Assembly (NCBI GenBank): GCA_022690815.1
Contig: JALCZJ010000007.1
Location: 25,858-89,857 of the forward strand
Length of the DNA stretch: 64,000 nucleotides
Reading direction: 5' to 3'
DNA from: Ferrimicrobium sp.
GTDB taxonomy: Bacteria; Actinomycetota; Acidimicrobiia; Acidimicrobiales; Acidimicrobiaceae
Shown here: positions 17,659 through 26,330 of the stretch, one piece after another
How positions within the stretch are numbered: position 1 is the stretch's first letter
How the letters are laid out: the number at the start of each line of letters is the position of its first letter
Program-made: the position numbers and the translations under genes
The notes under the pieces: model-generated
Databases searched by the model: none
Told to the model about the DNA's origin: nothing
What the model saw: the letters and a program-made list of their open reading frames with translations, nothing else

Positions 17659-19347
17659 ATGACAACGCTTCAGGAGCCAATGGTCCACACCGCCGAGGTC
17701 GTCCAACATGAACGTAAGGCCCCCGGTGGCTTTTACAAGTGGATAACGTCGGTTGATCACAAGGTCATCGGCAAGAACTATATGTATACGGCGTTGACCT
17801 TTATGTTCATCGCCGGTGCCATGGCGCTGTTGATTCGTACGCAGCTTTTTAATCCAAACGGCCATGTTGTCTCGTTGCAGACCTATAACGAGCTGTTTAC
17901 CATCCATGGTTCCATGATGTTGTACCTGTTCGCCGGCCCGTTTGCGTTTGGTGGCTTTGCCAACTTTATCGTCCCGTTGCAGATCGGAGCTCCGGACATG
18001 GCCTTCCCGCGGCTCAACAACCTTTCGTACTGGTTGTTCCTCACTGGTGGAGTGACGATGTTGTTAGGTTTCTTCACCGCGTCTGGTGCCGCAGCGTTCG
18101 GTTGGGTTGCATACGCTCCCTTGTCTACCGCTCCGTATTCGCCTGGACCGGGTCCGGACCTCTGGATTGTCTCCATTGCCTTGGTGGGCTTCTCTGGCAT
18201 CTTTACCGCTGTCAATCTTGTGACCACTATTTTCTACCTGCGGGCTCCCGGGATGACCATGTTTCGGATGCCTCTCTTCACATGGAGCATGTTGGTTACC
18301 GGTATCTTGATTCTGATTGCGTTCCCGGTGCTCACGGCTGCGTTGGTGTTGTTATACGCTGACAGGCATTTCGGTGCTCACTTCTTTAGTGTCGCTGGAG
18401 GTGGTGTCCCAGTGATGTGGCAAAACCTCTTCTGGTTCTTCGGCCATCCGGAGGTCTATATCCTGGCTCTCCCGTTCTTCGGCATTGTGAGTGAACTCAT
18501 CCCGGTGTTTTCTAAGAAGCCGATCTTCGGTTACAAGGGAATGGTGTTTGCCACGCTTGCGATTGCTGGTCTTTCTACTGGCGTATGGGCGCACCATATG
18601 TTCACGACGGGCACGGTATTGCTCCCGTTCTTCTCGGCGCTTTCGTTGTTGATCGCGGTGCCTACGGGAATCAAGGTGTTTACCTGGATCGCTACCATGT
18701 GGGGTGGCCAGATCAAGTTCAATACATCGATGTTGTTTGCGGTTGGATTTATCTTTGCCTTCGTCATGGGTGGTATCACAGGTGTCATGTTGGCCTCACC
18801 GCCCATCGACTTCTATACCCATGACACCTACTTCGTCGTGGCGCACTTCCATCAAGTGTTGATCGGTACTACGGTGTTTGCTGGTTTCGCGGGGATTTAC
18901 TACTGGTATCCTAAGCTCACCGGTCGGTTTATGCATGAAGGACTTGGGAAATGGAATTTCTGGGTCACCTTCATCGGGTTCTGGATTACGTTTATGCCGC
19001 AGTATCTCCTGGGTCTACGGGGCATGCCTCGCCGCATCGCGATATATTCACCGACGGACGGTTTTACGTTCCTTAACAGGATGTCGACGGTCGGAGCTTA
19101 CATGATGGGAATCGGTATGTTCCTGTTCCTGTTGAACTTCATCGTTTCATGGCGTCGGCCGCGTCCGGCGGGTGATAACCCGTGGGATGGGTTCACTCTG
19201 GAGTGGGCCACGTCGTCGCCACCTCCATCACATAACTTCCATTCGTTGCCGCCGGTACGATCGGCCAGACCAACTTGGGATATGAATCACCCTGAACATG
19301 CTGATGCTGTTCCTGTGGTGACAGGAGGTGATGAAAGTGCGGAATGA
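17659..19347 (+). CDS. ctaD: Cytochrome c oxidase subunit I
   Basis: A 562-aa aa3-type subunit I with twelve membrane helices. The haem a ligand is in TIHGSMMLYLF. The A1-type GHPEVYIL holds the D-channel Glu, the CuB His and the cross-linked Tyr. The further CuB ligands are in VWAHHMFTTG, the K-channel Lys in PTGIKVFTW, and the haem a3/haem a histidines in VVAHFHQVL. D-channel residues APDMAFPRLNN are present. The C-terminal tail is Pro/Ser-rich. ATG 17659 is preceded by GGTGAAAG. Proton-pumping terminal oxidase core. Confidence 0.97.
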   Translation: MTTLQEPMVHTAEVVQHERKAPGGFYKWITSVDHKVIGKNYMYTALTFMFIAGAMALLIRTQLFNPNGHVVSLQTYNELFTIHGSMMLYLFAGPFAFGGFANFIVPLQIGAPDMAFPRLNNLSYWLFLTGGVTMLLGFFTASGAAAFGWVAYAPLSTAPYSPGPGPDLWIVSIALVGFSGIFTAVNLVTTIFYLRAPGMTMFRMPLFTWSMLVTGILILIAFPVLTAALVLLYADRHFGAHFFSVAGGGVPVMWQNLFWFFGHPEVYILALPFFGIVSELIPVFSKKPIFGYKGMVFATLAIAGLSTGVWAHHMFTTGTVLLPFFSALSLLIAVPTGIKVFTWIATMWGGQIKFNTSMLFAVGFIFAFVMGGITGVMLASPPIDFYTHDTYFVVAHFHQVLIGTTVFAGFAGIYYWYPKLTGRFMHEGLGKWNFWVTFIGFWITFMPQYLLGLRGMPRRIAIYSPTDGFTFLNRMSTVGAYMMGIGMFLFLLNFIVSWRRPRPAGDNPWDGFTLEWATSSPPPSHNFHSLPPVRSARPTWDMNHPEHADAVPVVTGGDESAE

Positions 19348-19747
19348 GTCCAGGGTTTATCTTGGTATTGGTAGTTTCTTCATTGTCACGCTACTCATCT
19401 ACTTTTTTACGAGTCATGAGTCGACGGGTTCCGTCCTTCTGCTCGCGAGTGGTGGCCTTGGTTTAATGCCGGGCTTGTACCTTGGTTGGTGGTCTAGAAG
19501 GATGCAGCAACGTCCCGAAGACATACCGGAGATAGAGCCAAGGGACATCACCGGCGTGGTTGGTCAGTTTCCTGAGAACACCATCTTCCCGTTTACCCTG
19601 GGTATCGGTGTGTGGTTTGTGGGCCTGGCCTTTGTGTTTGGGTTGTGGTTTGCGATCATCGGGATGGGATTTGTCTTCGGGGCTGCTATCGGTGCAACGG
19701 GTGAGTCTAAGCGAGCGTCATTTTCTGAACGAGAGAACGTCGGCTAG
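19337..19747 (+). CDS. ctaF: Cytochrome c oxidase subunit IV, actinobacterial type
   Basis: A 136-aa CtaF with four membrane segments in two hairpins (about 8-24, 30-46, 80-100 and 103-121). The actinobacterial PENTIFPFTLGIG motif lies between the halves. AGGAGG at 19323-19328 is 8 nt before GTG 19337. ATG 19331 is only 2 nt away and GTG 19328 overlaps it, so GTG 19337 is the likely start. It overlaps the end of ctaD. Last gene of the respiratory run. Confidence 0.9.
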   Translation: MRNESRVYLGIGSFFIVTLLIYFFTSHESTGSVLLLASGGLGLMPGLYLGWWSRRMQQRPEDIPEIEPRDITGVVGQFPENTIFPFTLGIGVWFVGLAFVFGLWFAIIGMGFVFGAAIGATGESKRASFSERENVG

Positions 19748-20684
19748 GCTTTTCCCAGCGCGACCTTGATCGGTCCGCTGGGCTGAAGCGTACCCCAGGT
19801 CGGGTAGCCGATCTTCCAGTGGTGTCGATCGTTGCGGTGACGTCGCGGATTCGGTGGGTGGCTGTTGGATGCGGCGTACGAGCTGAGATAACCGGTGTAG
19901 TAGTTGTATAGAGTCATTTCCGGGGGCTGTGCCTATAATGATTCCCCGGTTGGGCCTGTAGGGGGTCGGCCTGCAGGTTCGTCTTGGGTGGGCAACGGGT
20001 TACGTGATTGCTTTGCGTAATGAGACTGAGTGCTCTCGTCCGGTTGCGGCGTGGCCGGGTGCAACAGGGATAGTTTGTTTTCGTTGATTGTAGCTTGTGC
20101 GTCGGTCATGTGGGTTGTTGACGATCTAGGTTTGCCGGGAGGTCGGCGGTTCTGAGTTGATCTCGGGTGGTGGGCTCGCCCTGCGTTGAGCAGCTGGTTG
20201 GGAGGTGAACTCAGCGTCGTCGGCATAGGCGTTGGGGTGGTAGGGCTGGTGGGGTTAGTGAGCTCCGGATAGATAGCCGTTGTGGTGGGAACCTACTCCC
20301 ATAGAGGCACCAAAGAATGAGGTTATGCTCTGGTAGGTTCGTCAGGGTTCTTGGTGCCATTTGAGGATTCATGGTTGCTACTCGGATGAGGAAAACTTGC
20401 AGTTCCTTGGGATGACTGAGGCCGTGCGGTGGCTCGGTCAAGAATTTCCACCAAGGTACCGCAGTTGTCTGCACTGGTAGTGCGAGGTTTGGTTGGGGAG
20501 CGTCGCCAGCCCAGACTTGCCGTCGTTATGCGGTCAATCATGCTCGTGACGGAGTGCGAGCCGGATCGGTCCCTTTGATGCGAGCTGATGTACTCGCTGC
20601 GAGGGGCACACCGGCGGGGCCGTTACCTGTTGGAGTCGACCAACGCCAGTGGGACTCGGCTTGGTAGCGGTGGGGCTCTTTGAG
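19748..20684. other. Non-coding gap after ctaF
   Basis: About 940 bases without a convincing gene. The frames that are open on the minus strand have a composition typical of shadows (Pro/Ser/Arg-rich, no domain). I see no tRNA, no RNase P or tmRNA signature and no insertion-sequence end. It separates convergent ctaF and tatA and may contain decayed coding sequence. Confidence 0.4.
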
Positions 20685-20891
20685 CTAGTCCTGGCTCGTC
20701 GTGTCCTCTGGCTTAGCAGATTCTTTAGTCGCCTCTGGATGCGCGCCTTCGTCGACGCCCTTCTTGAACTCGGAGGTGGCTGAGCCAATCGATCGCGCCA
20801 GGCCAGGAAGGCGCTTGCCGCCAAAGATGAGGAGGAGAACGACGACGACTACGATGAGGTCGGTTGGGCTGAAGATGTCTGCTAGTAACAT
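20685..20891 (-). CDS. tatA: Twin-arginine translocase subunit TatA
   Basis: A 68-aa TatA/E-type protein. A short N-terminal membrane helix (about residues 10-23, TDLIVVVVVLLLIFGGKRLP) is followed by the F-G-x-K/R-L-P hinge, an amphipathic helix (GLARSIGSATSEFKKG) and an acidic tail ending in TTSQD. The ATG at 20891 is preceded by GAAGGAG. TatA forms the pore for folded proteins such as the Rieske subunit upstream. Monocistronic and divergent from dedA. Confidence 0.92.
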   Translation of the reverse strand: MLLADIFSPTDLIVVVVVLLLIFGGKRLPGLARSIGSATSEFKKGVDEGAHPEATKESAKPEDTTSQD

Positions 20892-20941
20892 GGTACTCCT
20901 TCGGTAACTATCCATTAACTTAGCACGAGAGGGGCAAGAAA

Positions 20942-21577
20942 GTGAACTTTCTCGTCTCCCGACTATTATCTGTTCCTTCGTTGCTGGCGTTGGTCTTGGT
21001 TTTTGCGTTTCCCGCCTTGGAGGCGTCGATTTTCCTTGGGTTTGTTTTTCCCGGTGAGACGGCGGTGGTGTTGGGGGGAGTTTTGGCGGCACAGGGACGG
21101 TTCCCTGTGTGGCTTGTTGGGGGAGCAGCGGCCGCGGGTGCCGTTATCGGAGATTCGGTTGGTTATTGGGTTGGAGCGCGGTACGGGCCTTGGTTGATCC
21201 AGAAGATCCCGAGACGCCTCATAAAGCCGGAGTCCCTTGACAAGGCCATCGATCTCTTGCGCAGACGTGGTGGCCTTGGTGTATTCGTGGGACGCTTCAC
21301 CACGGTACTGCGGGTTCTGATCCCGGGTGCAGCAGGTATTGCCAAGATGCGTTATCGGCGCTTCCTTTTCTTCAACGCTTTGGGCGGAATCTGCTGGGCT
21401 GGGTTCTACACGGCGCTTGGCTACATCGCAGGGGCCAATTATGCCTCGGTCTTAAAGGATGCGAGCACCACGAGCGAGATCGTCCTCGCGGTGATCGTGG
21501 TCCTGTTCTTTGGCATTGGGCTCTATCGCCACTTTGGTCCGCCGCTGCATCGATCAAAGCCGGTCGCTGGGGACTAA
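20942..21577 (+). CDS. DedA family membrane protein
   Basis: A 211-aa DedA/SNARE-associated (VTT domain) protein with about five membrane segments. The family motif GFVFPGETAVVLGGVLAA is near residues 33-50, GDSVGYWVGARYGP near 68-81, and FVGRFTTVLRVLIPGAAGIAKM (GRF..xR..xP..AG) near 115-135. DedA proteins recycle lipid carriers such as undecaprenyl phosphate and support envelope homeostasis. GTG 20942 is preceded by GAGAGGGG. Its stop overlaps the convergent glycosyltransferase gene by 4 bases. Confidence 0.9.
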   Translation: MNFLVSRLLSVPSLLALVLVFAFPALEASIFLGFVFPGETAVVLGGVLAAQGRFPVWLVGGAAAAGAVIGDSVGYWVGARYGPWLIQKIPRRLIKPESLDKAIDLLRRRGGLGVFVGRFTTVLRVLIPGAAGIAKMRYRRFLFFNALGGICWAGFYTALGYIAGANYASVLKDASTTSEIVLAVIVVLFFGIGLYRHFGPPLHRSKPVAGD

Positions 21578-22503
21578 CGTTGGTGAAGTCGGGAGTTAGG
21601 GTGGCTTGCCGGCTTGGCTCTTGAAGCTCTGCGATTGAGACGTTGACGCAGGAACGGTATGGTGAGCGCTGACAAGGCTTTGACGTGTGCCTTTGGTGCG
21701 ATATGCGTCGTGTGCCACAGGATAGGTGCGAGCAAGGTGATGTCTTTGTCTAGCACTGAAGCGACTAGCATCCGTTGCGTGTGCCAGGCGGTGACTACGC
21801 TCCGATCCGAGCGCTCAAGCTGGTCACAGGCGTCTGTGCGCTCAAGCATTATTTGCATTCTTTGCCAAAAGCGATGCAGATTCTTTGATACTCCCTCGGT
21901 TGAGTCGCGATAAAGTACGAGTGCATCTTCCAGTACGGCTACCGTGCCGAGTTTTGCGCAACTGATCCAATAGGCCCAGTCTTCGACGGCATCGAGTCGA
22001 GGATCGAAACCGGCGGTTTTGGTGACGAGTTCGCGTCTCATGAGGACCGTCGAGGTCTGGAATTGATTCATCAGTGTCAGATCTCGGTAACTCACCCAAC
22101 GCAATGTCTCGTTGCCGGTCGGTAGCGGGTCAGTCCGCGACCAGGTAGTGGCGAGTAGATCGATGTGGGGATAGCGATCTAGTACCGCGAGTTGACGTTC
22201 CAACTTGGTGGGATGCCAGCAGTCATCGTCATCGAGAAGGGCGATCAGATCGCCGGTCGCAGCTCGGAGGCCAGCATTGCGTGCAGCCGATACCCCCTGA
22301 TTAGCCTGGCTGATCAAGATGGCCTGTGGAGCGACTTGGTTGACGATGGTCGCGGAGTCGTCCGTTGACCCATCGTCGACCACAATTATCTCGTCGGGTG
22401 GGCACGTCTGCGCCAAGACGCTGTTGAGTGCCTCCCCAAGTGTGGCACGAGCGTTGTAGCAGGTGATGACGACAGAGATTTGCATAGATGTCCGCGATTC
22501 CAT
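21574..22503 (-). CDS. Family 2 glycosyltransferase
   Basis: A 309-aa GT-A fold glycosyltransferase. The N-terminal domain has SVVITCYNARATLGEAL (about 10-26), IIVVDDGSTDDS (about 39-50) and the metal-binding LLDDDDCW (about 89-96). The acceptor-side ED motif is in AVEDWAYWIS (about 177). It probably builds cell-surface polysaccharide or glycolipid; donor and acceptor are unknown. ATG at 22503, or the ATG 18 bases downstream at 22485. Divergent from murE. Confidence 0.88.
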   Translation of the reverse strand: MESRTSMQISVVITCYNARATLGEALNSVLAQTCPPDEIIVVDDGSTDDSATIVNQVAPQAILISQANQGVSAARNAGLRAATGDLIALLDDDDCWHPTKLERQLAVLDRYPHIDLLATTWSRTDPLPTGNETLRWVSYRDLTLMNQFQTSTVLMRRELVTKTAGFDPRLDAVEDWAYWISCAKLGTVAVLEDALVLYRDSTEGVSKNLHRFWQRMQIMLERTDACDQLERSDRSVVTAWHTQRMLVASVLDKDITLLAPILWHTTHIAPKAHVKALSALTIPFLRQRLNRRASRAKPASHPNSRLHQR

Positions 22504-22565
22504 TGACCGTTGTGGCTGCTAGCCTAGCATCTCATGAGTCATGGCATTTCGGCGGGACGATATCG

Positions 22566-24038
22566 TTGCCTCGATTAGGTGAGCTGGCACAGCTGCTGCC
22601 TTCGGCCGAGCTGATCGGGGATTCAGTTGCGCTTGAGGATCTGACGCTTGACTCTCGGGATGTGCGACCGGGTTCACTGTTTTGCGCTACCAGGGGGACG
22701 CGATTCGATGGCCATACCTTTATCGACGATGCCGTGTCAGCGGGCGCGGCGGCTGTCATGGTGGCTCATCCTGTCGGTGTTGACGTGCCCCAGTTGGTCG
22801 TGCCCTCGGTCCGTCATGCCATCGGGCGAGTGGCAAGCTACTTCTTCGGGGACCCATCGAAGCAACTTGAAGTCGTAGGTATCACCGGTACGAATGGTAA
22901 GACAACAACCTCGTACCTCGTCGAATCGGTCCTGAACCGGTCCGAGCGTAACGTTGGGCTGATCGGCACGATCGAGTCGAGGTTTGCCGGACTTAATCGA
23001 CCGAGCATCTATACGACACCTGAGGCCCCTGATTTACATCGTCTCCTTGCTGACATGCTCCGTGACGGCACCCAGTCGGTCGTGATGGAGGTCTCGTCAC
23101 ATGGCATCGATCAACACCGGATCGATTCCATGCACTTTGAGGTGGCGGTATTTACCAATCTTTCGCCGGAGCATCTCGACTATCACGGCACCATGGAACA
23201 ATACTTCTACACGAAGGCGCGACTCTTCGTGCCAACACTGACCAACACCGCCGTCATCGGTACCGACACTGAGTGGGGTCGACGCCTGGCGAGTCAGGTC
23301 TCTGTTGATCACGTGACTTACGGGCCTGGCCCTGAGAACGATTTTGTTGTGAGTCATATCGAGTTGGTCGAGGCGGGGACTCGGTTTCGACTGGCGCACG
23401 CGGGCCACACTGCTGAGCTGACGGTTCCTATCTTGGGCGCCCACAACGCCTACAATGGCGCTGCTGCTGCTGCTGTTGGCTTCGTGCTCGGAATCGATCG
23501 TGATGAAGTCTTTGCTGGTATCGAACATTGTCACTCGGTTGCAGGGCGGTTTGAGTCCATCATGCTTGGCCAGGATTTTCGGGTCGTCGTTGATTATGCC
23601 CATACCCCTGATGCCATCCGGTCGCTGATCGAGACGGTGCGTTTGCAATCACCGAGCGGTAGAGTCATTCTCGTGGCGGGAGCTCGTGGTCGCCGCGATC
23701 GGTTGAAGCGCCCGGAGTTGGGGCGAGCGGCCGCGATGAGCGATCTCGCGATCTTGACCGCCGATAATCCTGGAGATGAGGAGCCGGCAGAGATCGTCGC
23801 TCAGCTCCTCGCTGGTACGTTGGACGTTGCCACCCCGCGAATGGTGGTTGAACTAGACCGACGTCGAGCCATTACGCTCGCCATCGATGAAGCTGGTGTG
23901 GGCGATACGGTTCTGATCGTCGGCCGGGGTCATGAGCAGAGCCTCCGTGTGGGGTCAGCGGTCGTGTATCTCGACGATCGGGAGGTGGCACGGTCTGCTG
24001 TGGTCACTCGGCTTGGCACTCAGACGCGTTTGCGGTAG
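22566..24038 (+). CDS. murE: UDP-N-acetylmuramoyl-tripeptide synthetase (MurE-type)
   Basis: A Mur ligase of about 490 aa adding the third amino acid of the peptidoglycan stem peptide. Domain 1 starts at LGELAQLLP. The ATP-binding loop is GTNGKTTT (about 109-116). Central-domain EVSSHGIDQHRI and TNLSPEHLDYHG are present. The C-terminal domain has DYAHTPDA. The specificity motif is DNPG at about 400, not the DNPR usual for diaminopimelate enzymes. TTG 22566 gives the conserved N-terminus, sits behind GGCGGGA and avoids overlap with the divergent glycosyltransferase. The 3' end overlaps the convergent ABC permease by 19 bases. Confidence 0.9.
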   Translation: MPRLGELAQLLPSAELIGDSVALEDLTLDSRDVRPGSLFCATRGTRFDGHTFIDDAVSAGAAAVMVAHPVGVDVPQLVVPSVRHAIGRVASYFFGDPSKQLEVVGITGTNGKTTTSYLVESVLNRSERNVGLIGTIESRFAGLNRPSIYTTPEAPDLHRLLADMLRDGTQSVVMEVSSHGIDQHRIDSMHFEVAVFTNLSPEHLDYHGTMEQYFYTKARLFVPTLTNTAVIGTDTEWGRRLASQVSVDHVTYGPGPENDFVVSHIELVEAGTRFRLAHAGHTAELTVPILGAHNAYNGAAAAAVGFVLGIDRDEVFAGIEHCHSVAGRFESIMLGQDFRVVVDYAHTPDAIRSLIETVRLQSPSGRVILVAGARGRRDRLKRPELGRAAAMSDLAILTADNPGDEEPAEIVAQLLAGTLDVATPRMVVELDRRRAITLAIDEAGVGDTVLIVGRGHEQSLRVGSAVVYLDDREVARSAVVTRLGTQTRLR

Positions 24039-24853
24039 ATATTCACCGACAACGGGATCATGATGATCAACAAGCCGATGCACCAGATGATGGCCGTCAC
24101 AGCGAGGCTCTCGGTAGTAGAGTTGGCTGCGTGAGCCGCAATCGGGCCGTCCATAAGGCTTCTGGCGGCATTGACGGCGACACTGAGTGGCTGATGATTT
24201 GCGAACCCTCGCAGCCATGATGGCATGGTCTGAACTGGCACGAAGGCGGATGAGGCAAAGGTCAAGGGGAAGAGCAGAGGGAACGCCATGACCTGAGCTG
24301 TCTCGCTGTTGGGCGCTGCTAGCCCGATCAGGGCGAAGAACCATGACAGTGCGTAGGCGAACAAGAGAGCGATGCCAATTCCAGCGAGGAACTCTCCGAC
24401 GTTGGTGCCGATGCGAAAGCCGACCAAGAAGCCGACCACGATCATAATAACGATCACCACCAGGTTGCGGATGAGGTCTGCGAGCGTTCTACCTGCGAGT
24501 ACCGCCGAACGGGACATCGGTAGGGCATGAAAGCGCTCGATAAGCCCCTTTTGGAGGTCTTCCGCGAGGCCAACCCCGGTCTGCACAGAGCCGAAGGCGA
24601 TGGTTTGAATAAAGATCCCTGGCATCAAGTAGTTGACATAGCTCAGCCCGAGTCTTGATGTCTCCGAACCGATCGCTCCGCCGAAGACGTAGCGAAATAG
24701 GAGTACGAACATGACCGGTTGAATCGTGGAAAACACCAGCGACTGAGGGATGCGAACGTAGTTGAGTAGGTTGCGTTTCGTGATCGTCAGCGCGTCCGCG
24801 ATCATCCAGTAGAACTTGGAGTGTTGCTCGGTTGCGATTTGGATGGTTGCCAT
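24020..24853 (-). CDS. ABC-2 type exporter permease (DrrB-like)
   Basis: A 277-aa membrane protein with six predicted segments, the ABC-2 family of multidrug/antibiotic exporters. A cytoplasmic N-terminus (TITKRNLLNYVRIPQ) is followed by FSTIQPVMFVLLFRYVFGGAI. The family's GLIERFHALPMSRSAVL loop and FPLTFASSAFVPVQTMP are clear. ATG at 24853 is preceded by GAGGAGGG. The gap to the ATPase gene is 4 bases, so they form one operon. Substrate unknown; drrB-like naming refers to the family only. Confidence 0.9.
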   Translation of the reverse strand: MATIQIATEQHSKFYWMIADALTITKRNLLNYVRIPQSLVFSTIQPVMFVLLFRYVFGGAIGSETSRLGLSYVNYLMPGIFIQTIAFGSVQTGVGLAEDLQKGLIERFHALPMSRSAVLAGRTLADLIRNLVVIVIMIVVGFLVGFRIGTNVGEFLAGIGIALLFAYALSWFFALIGLAAPNSETAQVMAFPLLFPLTFASSAFVPVQTMPSWLRGFANHQPLSVAVNAARSLMDGPIAAHAANSTTESLAVTAIIWCIGLLIIMIPLSVNIYRKRV

Positions 24854-24857
24854 AGTT

Positions 24858-25814
24858 CTAGCCCTCCTCTAGGTCCGTCGTAGTGGGTTGATCGGTCAGC
24901 GCCAAGAAAACGTCATCGAGACTTGGTTCGCGGAGGTTAATCTTCGTCGGATTGATCTTCTCACTCAAAAGTCGTTCGAGCACGAGGGCAGTCGAGGCCG
25001 CACCGTCGGAAACTGGTAGCTCAAGGCGGTTTTCCATCTGTTGGATCGGCGCTGATGCCAAAGTTGTAACCACTGCTTGCGCTCGAATCGCGAGCTCCTC
25101 ATCGTCGAACGAGAGTTCCAAAACCGTGGCACCAAAACTGGCTTTGAGCTCGTCTGGCGTGCCTTTGGCGATAACCCGGCCATGGTCGACGACGGCTATT
25201 CGTGAGGCAAGCCGATCTGCTTCCTCCAGATACTGAGTCGTTAAAAGTACCGTCGTTCCGTCCGCCAAGAGTTTTTCAATGATCTCCCACAGATCGTTGC
25301 GGCTTTTGGGATCGAGCCCAGTCGTTGGTTCGTCGAGGAACAGTACCGGTGGCTGGGCTACGAGTGCGGCGGCGAGGTCCAGCCGTCTTCGCATGCCCCC
25401 GGAGTAGGTGCTCAACACCCGTTTGGCAGCATATTCAAGGCCAAAGTCATGGAGGAGCTCATCACTGCGCTCGCGAGCAGCTCGCTTGGCCAGATGGTTG
25501 AGTCTCCCGATCATGAAGAGGTTCTCTTCACCGGTGAGGCGCTCGTCCACGGCCGCAGCCTGTCCCGCGAGACCTAGAAGCTCACGTGCGCGTTGCGGGG
25601 ACTTTGTGACGTCAATGCCCATGATGGTTGCCAGTCCCGAGTCGGGCGGGAGGATTGTCGTCAGTATCCTCACGATCGTGGTCTTCCCGGCTCCGTTCGG
25701 TCCTAGCAGACCAAACACCGTACCCGTCTCGACCGAGAAACTTACATCGTCAAGCGCCGTCACCCCCCCCTTGAAGGTTTTGCGCAGGTTCTGTACCTCG
25801 ATGGCTGATGGCAT
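24858..25814 (-). CDS. ABC exporter ATP-binding protein (DrrA-like)
   Basis: A 318-aa ATPase. Walker A is GPNGAGKTT (about 37-45), the signature is STYSGGMRRRLDLA (about 135-148), Walker B is VLFLDEPTTGLDP, with the H-loop region downstream. The C-terminal extension of about 100 residues is the DrrA type and ends in LREPSLDDVFLALT. The ATG at 25814 follows GGAGGTGAG. The frame continues upstream but without support. A run of eight C bases (25763-25770) encodes the KGGV stretch. First gene of the exporter operon. Confidence 0.92.
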   Translation of the reverse strand: MPSAIEVQNLRKTFKGGVTALDDVSFSVETGTVFGLLGPNGAGKTTIVRILTTILPPDSGLATIMGIDVTKSPQRARELLGLAGQAAAVDERLTGEENLFMIGRLNHLAKRAARERSDELLHDFGLEYAAKRVLSTYSGGMRRRLDLAAALVAQPPVLFLDEPTTGLDPKSRNDLWEIIEKLLADGTTVLLTTQYLEEADRLASRIAVVDHGRVIAKGTPDELKASFGATVLELSFDDEELAIRAQAVVTTLASAPIQQMENRLELPVSDGAASTALVLERLLSEKINPTKINLREPSLDDVFLALTDQPTTTDLEEG

Positions 25815-25948
25815 CTCACCTCCAATGAGAAAATATCGCGGCCTTACCTTCTGGCTTCGGCACAAGGTCGTGCCAAAACCGCGCCAGCGTTCACCTAGCT
25901 CACGCTAGCTTGTCCGAGCAGACGATTATTCCTATAACGTTCTGGTTT

Positions 25949-25969
25949 GACCAAATTAATCCCTTGGTC
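25949..25969. promoter_or_regulatory. Inverted repeat upstream of the ABC exporter
   Basis: GACCAA and TTGGTC are separated by 9 bases in the A/T-richer stretch about 135 bases upstream of the exporter operon. It could be an operator for an exporter repressor. No repressor gene is adjacent, so this is weak. Confidence 0.25.
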
Positions 25970-26102
25970 GGTCTTGTGGAGACTCGAAATCCATTAGTGG
26001 TGCGTCAGAGCACTTGATTGTTGACGGTGCACCACCGTTGGGTAAGAGTGGCGTCACGGAAGAAGTGGTCGGCATGAGCGATAGCTTGCTTGTTGCAGGA
26101 AG

Positions 26103-26174
26103 CGCCCCCGGTAGGATTCGAACCTACGCACCCGGCTCCGGAGGCCGGTGCTCTATCCCCTGAGCTACGGGGGC
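26103..26174 (-). tRNA. tRNA-Arg (anticodon CCG)
   Basis: A full cloverleaf can be folded on the minus strand. The acceptor stem is GCCCCCG/CGGGGGC, the D arm is GCTC/GAGC, the anticodon stem is CCGGC/GCCGG with loop CTCCGGA (anticodon CCG), and the T arm is GTAGG-TTCGAAT-CCTAC. The discriminator is G. The length is 72 without an encoded CCA. It reads codon CGG. It lies about 155 bases from argS, which charges it, in the opposite orientation. Confidence 0.95.
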
Positions 26175-26330
26175 TCACGGGAGTGAAAGGGAGTCTAGTG
26201 CTCCTGACGAGAAGAAGGTGCCCAGTGCGGGGCGGGTGCCGATGGCGCTGATATGCTTTCTGGCAAGCTCTTCGTCCTTCGGGATCCCTATTCTGATAAT
26301 TGGACAACAACTGAACCAAAGGAGTGTGCA

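Noticed and set aside
19933..20541. Minus-strand frames in the gap after ctaF
   Set aside because: Three partly overlapping short frames with Pro/Ser/Arg bias, no start signals and no domain.
25763..25770. Run of eight C bases in the ABC ATPase gene as a phase-variation switch
   Set aside because: A similar run of eight G bases occurs in the essential prfA gene (35561-35568), and the reading frame is intact, so homopolymers of this length look ordinary here.
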